Source: Thermoanaerobaculales bacterium (GTDB lineage Bacteria > Acidobacteriota > Thermoanaerobaculia > Thermoanaerobaculales > Sulfomarinibacteraceae). Taken from it: a stretch of 6,070 nucleotides of DNA. The notes beneath the pieces were generated by a model. That model made no database searches, was not told the origin of the DNA, and saw only the letters and a list, made by a program, of their open reading frames with translations. Each line of letters begins with the position of its first letter. Positions within the stretch are counted from its first letter, which is position 1. Position numbers and translations under genes: made by a program. Below are positions 1 through 3,322 of this stretch, piece after piece. Where the stretch lies: positions 1 through 6,070 of the forward strand of contig JALOKS010000169.1 in NCBI GenBank assembly GCA_025456385.1. The letters run 5' to 3'.

Positions 1-654
1 CCCCGTGCGGAAGATGCCGCCGCCGCGCAGCGGCAGCCACGTGCCGCGCACGACCTCGCGGAAGTGGCCCTCGCCGGTCCCGACGAACAGCACCTCAGAG
101 TTCTCGGGATGCATGACCATCGAGTTGACCGCGATGTTGGCGAGGAGATCGGCGATGGGCACCCACGAGCCGCCCGCATCAGTCGTCTTCCAGACCCCGC
201 CGGAGACCCCGCCGCAGTACATGGTGTCGGGTCGCCGCGGATCGATGACCAGCGTCCGGGTGCGGCCGCCGATGTTGCCGGGGCCGAGCGGCGACCACTG
301 GCCGAGTGCGCTCAGGGCGACGAATTCTTTCGTCCCCGGAGCCTTGCCGCCGGGCCTGCCGTCGGTACGACGGCCGAGCCTCGTCGAGTAGCGGGGCAGC
401 TCCGTCAGGTGCTGCTCGGCGGCCCGGTACGCGGCGGCCGTGTCGAAGCCCGGGACGGAAGCCCGCCGCTTCAGGCGCTCGAAGCTGGACGCCGCATCGG
501 GCTCCTCGAAGCCGGGGAGGGGAGGTGCGGCCTTCGGGCCGCTCGGCGTGCGGGCTGGAGGCGTCTCCTGCACGGCGACGAAAACGGCGAGCAGAGCGGA
601 CACGATGCCGGCAAGGGTCGGGCCGAATCGTCGCTGCAGCCGGGCGGATCGCAT
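1..654 (-). CDS. Exported Asp-box / sortilin-like (VPS10/BNR) beta-propeller protein, N-terminal part
   Basis: This is the first 218 codons of a gene running off the left edge on the minus strand; I translated it by hand. Residues 1-9 are rich in Arg (MRSARLQRR), and about 10-29 form a hydrophobic stretch ending AVFVAVQ, so a Sec signal peptide or N-terminal anchor is likely. A Pro/Ala-rich linker and a predicted helical stretch (about 55-90) follow. From residue 119 the propeller begins: QWSPLGPGNIGGRTRTL, then VIDPRRPDTMYCGG and VSGGVWKTTDAGGSW. The last part is an Asp-box (S/T-x-D-x-G-x-x-W, about 156-163). HPENSEVLFVGTGEG (181-195) and GGIFRTG (212-218) start the next blade. This pattern is typical of large secreted sortilin/BNR-repeat proteins, sometimes annotated as glycosyl hydrolases. 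Its substrate is unknown. ATG 654 is the only plausible start seen; no in-frame start lies close upstream. Confidence 0.85.
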   Translation of the reverse strand, partial: MRSARLQRRFGPTLAGIVSALLAVFVAVQETPPARTPSGPKAAPPLPGFEEPDAASSFERLKRRASVPGFDTAAAYRAAEQHLTELPRYSTRLGRRTDGRPGGKAPGTKEFVALSALGQWSPLGPGNIGGRTRTLVIDPRRPDTMYCGGVSGGVWKTTDAGGSWVPIADLLANIAVNSMVMHPENSEVLFVGTGEGHFREVVRGTWLPLRGGGIFRTG

Positions 655-665
655 TGGATCGTCGT

Positions 666-669
666 CTCC
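666..669 (-). promoter_or_regulatory. Weak ribosome binding site of the propeller gene
   Basis: On the minus strand GGAG (669 to 666) lies 11 nt before the ATG at 654. The spacing is longer than usual, so initiation may be modest, but no better start is available in frame. Confidence 0.4.
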
Positions 670-678
670 GAGCGCTCG
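669..678. repeat. 10-bp perfect palindrome in the propeller gene leader
   Basis: CGAGCGCTCG is self-complementary and lies between the candidate -10 box (699-704) and the ATG (654) of the minus-strand propeller gene, overlapping its weak GGAG by one base. It could be an operator or simply chance in GC-rich DNA. No second copy was noticed in the window. Confidence 0.25.
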
Positions 679-698
679 AGAGAACTCGCGTCCGTCCG

Positions 699-704
699 AT
701 GATA
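699..704 (-). promoter_or_regulatory. Candidate -10 box for the propeller gene
   Basis: The minus strand reads TATCAT, five of six matches to the sigma70-type TATAAT, with 44 nt between it and the ATG at 654. No TTGACA-like -35 is visible at the normal distance upstream. It is one of the few AT-rich spots in this 202-bp divergent gap. The call rests on sequence match and position only. Confidence 0.35.
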
Positions 705-825
705 CGTCGGCGGCGCGGACCGGTTCTGGCCTCCGACGGCGCGGTGCCGGGCGACCGGGGCGCCACTGCGATGGCGGAGCGCCGACCAGCGCCGCTCGCG
801 GTCGGCTGTGCCGACCGTGGCCTTC

Positions 826-834
826 TGCTACCAT
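826..834 (+). promoter_or_regulatory. Candidate extended -10 promoter of sppA
   Basis: TGCTACCAT has the extended -10 arrangement (TG, one base, then TACCAT, four of six matches to TATAAT). It ends 22 nt before the sppA ATG, which would give a short leader still containing the GGAGG. No clear -35 is seen. If this promoter is real, an in-frame ATG inside it (833) cannot be the start codon. Confidence 0.35.
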
Positions 835-845
835 GACAGCGCTCT

Positions 846-850
846 GGAGG
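846..850 (+). promoter_or_regulatory. Ribosome binding site fixing the sppA start
   Basis: GGAGG lies 6 nt before ATG 857. It decides between two in-frame ATGs: the one at 833 would add eight residues (MTALWRCA) but has no Shine-Dalgarno sequence before it, and the frame is open much further upstream without any SppA-like sequence. Confidence 0.75.
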
Positions 851-856
851 TGCGCG

Positions 857-2587
857 ATGGCGAAGGCGAGGACGGTGTTTCTCGGTGCGGGCTGTCTGTT
901 GCTGCTGGTGGGCGCGGTGATCATGGTGGTGCTGGTGCGGGGCCTCGCCGCGCCGTCGCTGCCCGGGGAGATCGTGGTCTCGCTGCGCCTGGCGGGGCCG
1001 GTCGTCGAGGTCGTGCCCGAGGACCCGCTCGCCGAGCTGACGGGCGACCAGCCGACCAGCATGCGCCGGGTGCGCGAGGCGCTGGTGCGCGCGGCGGCGG
1101 ACCCGCGGGTGCGCGGGCTGCGCCTGGAGATCGACAGCGTCGACGCCGGCTTCGCGGCCGCCCAGGAGCTGCGGACGCTGATCGCCAGAGTCGGCGCCGC
1201 CGGCAAGTGGACCGCGGCGTACATGGACACCGCGGGCGAGTTCGCAGCCGGCAACCTGGTCTACTTCGTGGCCTCGGCCTGCGACGAGGTGTCCATGCAC
1301 CCGCAGGGCGACCTCAACCTGGTCGGCCTGTCGTCGCGGACGCCGTTCATCCGCGGCACCTTCGACAAGCTGGCGATCCGGACCGAGTTCCCGGGCCGCG
1401 GCGACTACAAGACGGCGCGCTTCATGTACACCGAGAAGGACTTCACGGACGCCCACCGCGAGATGACCGGCTGGCTGCTGGACTCGGTCATGGCGCAGAT
1501 GGTGGAGGGCATCGCCGGCAGCCGCGAGCTCAGCGCGGATGAGGTCCGGAGCCTCATCGACCGCGCGCCGTTCCTCGGAGCGGACGCTGTCACGGTGGGC
1601 CTGGTCGACCGGATGGAGGACCGGGCGAGCTTCGAGGAGCGCCTCGAGGAGCGCGAGCCCGGCGCGCAGACGGTGAGCGCCCGCACCTACCTCAGGCGCG
1701 GTCACGCGCCGTCGTCCGGCCCCACGATCGCGGTCGTCACCGCGACCGGGGCGATCATGCGGGGCGAGAGCGGGCAGAGCTTCAACCCCCTGTTCGGCGG
1801 CGAGGTCATGGGCTCGGAGACGATCGCCCGCGCCTTTCAGGACGCGCGCGAGCTGAAGGGGCTCGAGGCGGTCGTGTTCCGGATCGACTCTCCCGGCGGC
1901 AGCGCCATGGCCTCGGAGATCATCCGCGAGGAGATGCTGCGGACCGCCGAGAAGGTCCCGGTCGTGGTGTCGATGGCGAACGTCGCGGCCTCCGGCGGTT
2001 ACTGGATCACCTGCGGGGCGCAGAAGATCGTCGCCGAGCCGGGCACGATCACCTCGTCGATCGGCGTCTTCGCCGGCCACGTCAACACCTCGGACTTCTG
2101 GTCGGAAAAGCTCGGCGTCACCTACGGCCGTCTCGACCGCGGCGCCAACGCCAACATCTACGGCGACCTCGAGGACTGGACCGACGCGCAGCGGGCGGTC
2201 GTCGACCGCGTCCTCGACCGCATCTACGACGACTTCCTCGCGCGGGTGGCCGAGTCGCGCGGCATGAGCCGCGACGAGGTGGACGCGATCGGGCGCGGTC
2301 GCGTGTTCACGGGCGCCCAGGCGGTGGAGAAGGGTCTCGTGGACGTCCTCGGCGGGCTCGACGAGGCGCTGGCCGAGGCGAAGAAGCTCGCCGACGTCAG
2401 TCCCGAGACTGCCGTGCAGCTGGTCGAGCTGCCGCGCATGCTGCCCTGGTGGCAGCAGCTGGCGCAGCGCCGCAACTCGGATCGGGTCGCGCTCGAGGGG
2501 CGCCTCGAGGAGCTCGAGCGGTGGCTGGCGACGGGAACCATCGAGACCCCGGGAGCGGTGTGGATGCCGCCGATCACGATTCAGTAG
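857..2587 (+). CDS. sppA: Signal peptide peptidase SppA, long two-domain form (protease IV)
   Basis: The protein is 576 residues, close to the roughly 618 of E. coli SppA. SppA is a membrane-anchored serine protease with a Ser/Lys dyad that degrades cleaved signal peptides. An uncleaved N-terminal anchor is seen at about residues 7-28 (VFLGAGCLLLLVGAVIMVVL). Two ClpP/crotonase-fold domains follow. In the first (about 38-280), Lys185 in GRGDYKTARF matches the E. coli general base Lys209. In the second (about 290-530), RIDSPGGSAMASEIIREE (342-359) is the family signature, and Ser379 in NVAASGGYWI matches the nucleophile Ser409. The spacing from Lys to Ser is 194 here and 200 in E. coli. SSIGVFAGH follows as expected. 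The C-terminus (VWMPPITIQ) resembles the family tail, so the gene appears intact. The catalytic part should lie outside the cytoplasmic membrane. It is divergent from the propeller gene and convergent with the DUF4442 gene, so it is probably transcribed alone. Confidence 0.96.
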   Translation: MAKARTVFLGAGCLLLLVGAVIMVVLVRGLAAPSLPGEIVVSLRLAGPVVEVVPEDPLAELTGDQPTSMRRVREALVRAAADPRVRGLRLEIDSVDAGFAAAQELRTLIARVGAAGKWTAAYMDTAGEFAAGNLVYFVASACDEVSMHPQGDLNLVGLSSRTPFIRGTFDKLAIRTEFPGRGDYKTARFMYTEKDFTDAHREMTGWLLDSVMAQMVEGIAGSRELSADEVRSLIDRAPFLGADAVTVGLVDRMEDRASFEERLEEREPGAQTVSARTYLRRGHAPSSGPTIAVVTATGAIMRGESGQSFNPLFGGEVMGSETIARAFQDARELKGLEAVVFRIDSPGGSAMASEIIREEMLRTAEKVPVVVSMANVAASGGYWITCGAQKIVAEPGTITSSIGVFAGHVNTSDFWSEKLGVTYGRLDRGANANIYGDLEDWTDAQRAVVDRVLDRIYDDFLARVAESRGMSRDEVDAIGRGRVFTGAQAVEKGLVDVLGGLDEALAEAKKLADVSPETAVQLVELPRMLPWWQQLAQRRNSDRVALEGRLEELERWLATGTIETPGAVWMPPITIQ

Positions 2588-2599
2588 CCCGCGGGAGCC

Positions 2600-2655
2600 G
2601 TGGAACCGAAGACCATCGTTTGAACGTTCGAACGTTAGAACGTTCAACGTTCCAC
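2600..2655. repeat. AACGTT repeat cluster with nested inverted repeats, between convergent genes
   Basis: Four copies of the palindrome AACGTT start at 2623, 2631, 2639 and 2646, giving spacings of 8, 8 and 7 bp. Within them TTGAACGTTC (2620-2629) and GAACGTTCAA (2638-2647) form a perfect 10-bp inverted repeat around an 8-nt loop. An outer pair, GTGGAAC (2600-2606) and GTTCCAC (2649-2655), could enclose the structure. The AT content stands out from the surrounding DNA. It starts 13 nt after the sppA stop. Possible roles are a hairpin terminator for sppA, a REP-like dispersed repeat, or a protein-binding array. There is no T-tract after the stem, so an ordinary intrinsic terminator is not well supported. 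Confidence 0.6.
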
Positions 2656-2663
2656 TCACGCGG

Positions 2664-2680
2664 CCGGGTCATGGACCCGG
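2664..2680. terminator. Short GC hairpin in the convergent gap, possible terminator
   Basis: CCGGGTC (2664-2670) pairs perfectly with GACCCGG (2674-2680) across the 3-nt loop ATG, a compact 7-bp stem. It lies between the stops of sppA (2587) and the DUF4442 gene (2749) and could act on transcripts from either side. No T-run follows on either strand, so termination is inferred from position and structure only. The rest of the gap (2681-2748) shows nothing further except GTGGAAACG (2696-2704), a loose echo of the GTGGAAC arm at 2600. Confidence 0.35.
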
Positions 2681-2748
2681 GGTGCGACGCGAAACGTGGA
2701 AACGGATGAACGGAATCTGGATCAGAGTCGAAAGGTTCTGGGGGCCGC

Positions 2749-3219
2749 CTATCGGACAGGTCCGACCAGGACCGTGACCCGCCCGCGCGCGACCTCGTCG
2801 CGTCCTTCGTCGCGAACCACGACCGTCGCCGGGGCCTCGGTGGGCCCGTCGGCCTCCGGAAGTTCGAAGCGCGCCTCGGCGGTGAGCAGGCCGCGCGCCT
2901 TCTTGACGAAATCGGTCTCGACCCGGACCGGAATCATCCGCGTGTTCGGCGGCAGGGCGGCGATGACCGCGAGGCTTCCCGAGAGCTCGACGAGGTTCAT
3001 GATGGCGGCGGCGTGCACCGAGCGCAGGTGGTTGCGCACCGCCCTGCGGTCGCGCATGGTGAGGAGCGACCGTCCGGGCTCGAGCGCCTCGACCCGCGCG
3101 CCGATGCTGCCCGAGTAGGGCGCGAAGCGGCCCAGGGCGCGGCTGAACAGCCAGCGGCCGATGCTCGTGCCGCCGGCGCGACGCCACCTCTCCATCACCA
3201 TCCGTCCGACGTCCGCCAT
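2749..3219 (-). CDS. DUF4442 family protein, hotdog-fold thioesterase-like
   Basis: The product is 156 residues, a usual length for a single hotdog domain. It opens with a basic helical segment (MERWRRAGGTSIGRWLFSRA), then APYSGSIGARVEALEPGRS (33-51), where the hotdog sheet begins. MRDRRAVRNHLRSVHAAAI (55-73) and MNLVELSGSLAV (74-85) form the central-helix region; Asn63, His69 and Glu78 occupy places comparable to the conserved Asn/His/acidic positions of PaaI-type thioesterases. DFVKKARGLLTAEARF (103-118) is the typical following strand. DUF4442 proteins are hotdog-fold relatives of acyl-CoA thioesterases, but their substrate is generally unproven, so thioester hydrolysis here is inference. 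No signal peptide is seen, so it is probably cytoplasmic. ATG 3219 was chosen because GGAGG lies just before it; the frame stays open upstream only as antisense to the next gene. It is divergent from the AddB-like gene. Confidence 0.85.
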   Translation of the reverse strand: MADVGRMVMERWRRAGGTSIGRWLFSRALGRFAPYSGSIGARVEALEPGRSLLTMRDRRAVRNHLRSVHAAAIMNLVELSGSLAVIAALPPNTRMIPVRVETDFVKKARGLLTAEARFELPEADGPTEAPATVVVRDEGRDEVARGRVTVLVGPVR

Positions 3220-3223
3220 GCCG

Positions 3224-3228
3224 CCTCC
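3224..3228 (-). promoter_or_regulatory. Ribosome binding site of the DUF4442 gene
   Basis: The minus strand reads GGGGAGG followed by CGGC and the ATG at 3219. The GGAGG core is 4 nt from the start, slightly short, but this is the strongest site nearby and supports 3219 over Met7 or Met9 of the same frame. Confidence 0.6.
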
Positions 3229-3246
3229 CCGCGCGCGAGGTCCGCC

Positions 3247-3252
3247 ATGATA
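3247..3252 (-). promoter_or_regulatory. Candidate -10 box for the DUF4442 gene
   Basis: The minus strand reads TATCAT, the same hexamer found before the propeller gene, with 27 nt between it and the ATG at 3219. No recognisable -35 lies 17 nt upstream, but a 12-bp palindrome abuts it. Position and resemblance are the only support. Confidence 0.35.
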
Positions 3253-3253
3253 G

Positions 3254-3265
3254 CGCCGATCGGCG
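3254..3265. repeat. 12-bp perfect palindrome between divergent genes, possible operator
   Basis: CGCCGATCGGCG is perfectly self-complementary and sits one base upstream of the candidate -10 of the DUF4442 gene and 15 nt before the TTGACA of the AddB-like gene. A dimeric regulator binding here could affect both divergent genes. Chance is possible in DNA this rich in G and C. Confidence 0.3.
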
Positions 3266-3280
3266 GCGTCCGGGGTTTCG

Positions 3281-3309
3281 TTGACAGTGCCCGGCACCCG
3301 TGGTCCCAT
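3281..3309 (+). promoter_or_regulatory. Candidate promoter of the AddB-like gene
   Basis: A perfect TTGACA (3281-3286) is followed after exactly 17 nt by TCCCAT (3304-3309), a poor -10 (three of six matches). Transcription would begin around 3315-3317, almost on top of the GGAG, leaving a leader of only a few bases before ATG 3323. Either the leader is very short or TTGACA is coincidental. Confidence 0.35.
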
Positions 3310-3313
3310 GGGT

Positions 3314-3317
3314 GGAG
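3314..3317 (+). promoter_or_regulatory. Ribosome binding site of the AddB-like gene
   Basis: GGTGGAG, with its GGAG at 3314-3317, lies 5 nt before ATG 3323. It favours 3323 over an in-frame ATG at 3308, which would add five residues (MGGAT) and has no such site upstream. Confidence 0.6.
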
Positions 3318-3322
3318 CGACG

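Noticed and set aside
440..856. N-terminal extension of the sppA frame by 139 codons.
   Set aside because: It overlaps the opposite-strand propeller gene, has shadow-like composition and would put the clear membrane anchor in the middle of the protein. GGAGG at 846-850 supports ATG 857.
2620..2655. The AACGTT repeats as a CRISPR array.
   Set aside because: The unit is only about 8 bp with no spacers, so it is a short tandem palindrome and not a CRISPR array.
179..2659. An 826-codon open frame on the minus strand across sppA and the propeller gene.
   Set aside because: It is antisense to sppA, which has both catalytic residues and a ribosome site, and its composition is a low-complexity mix of Arg, Ala, Gly, Asp and His typical of GC-rich shadow frames. 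Its left part is the wrong frame of the propeller gene.
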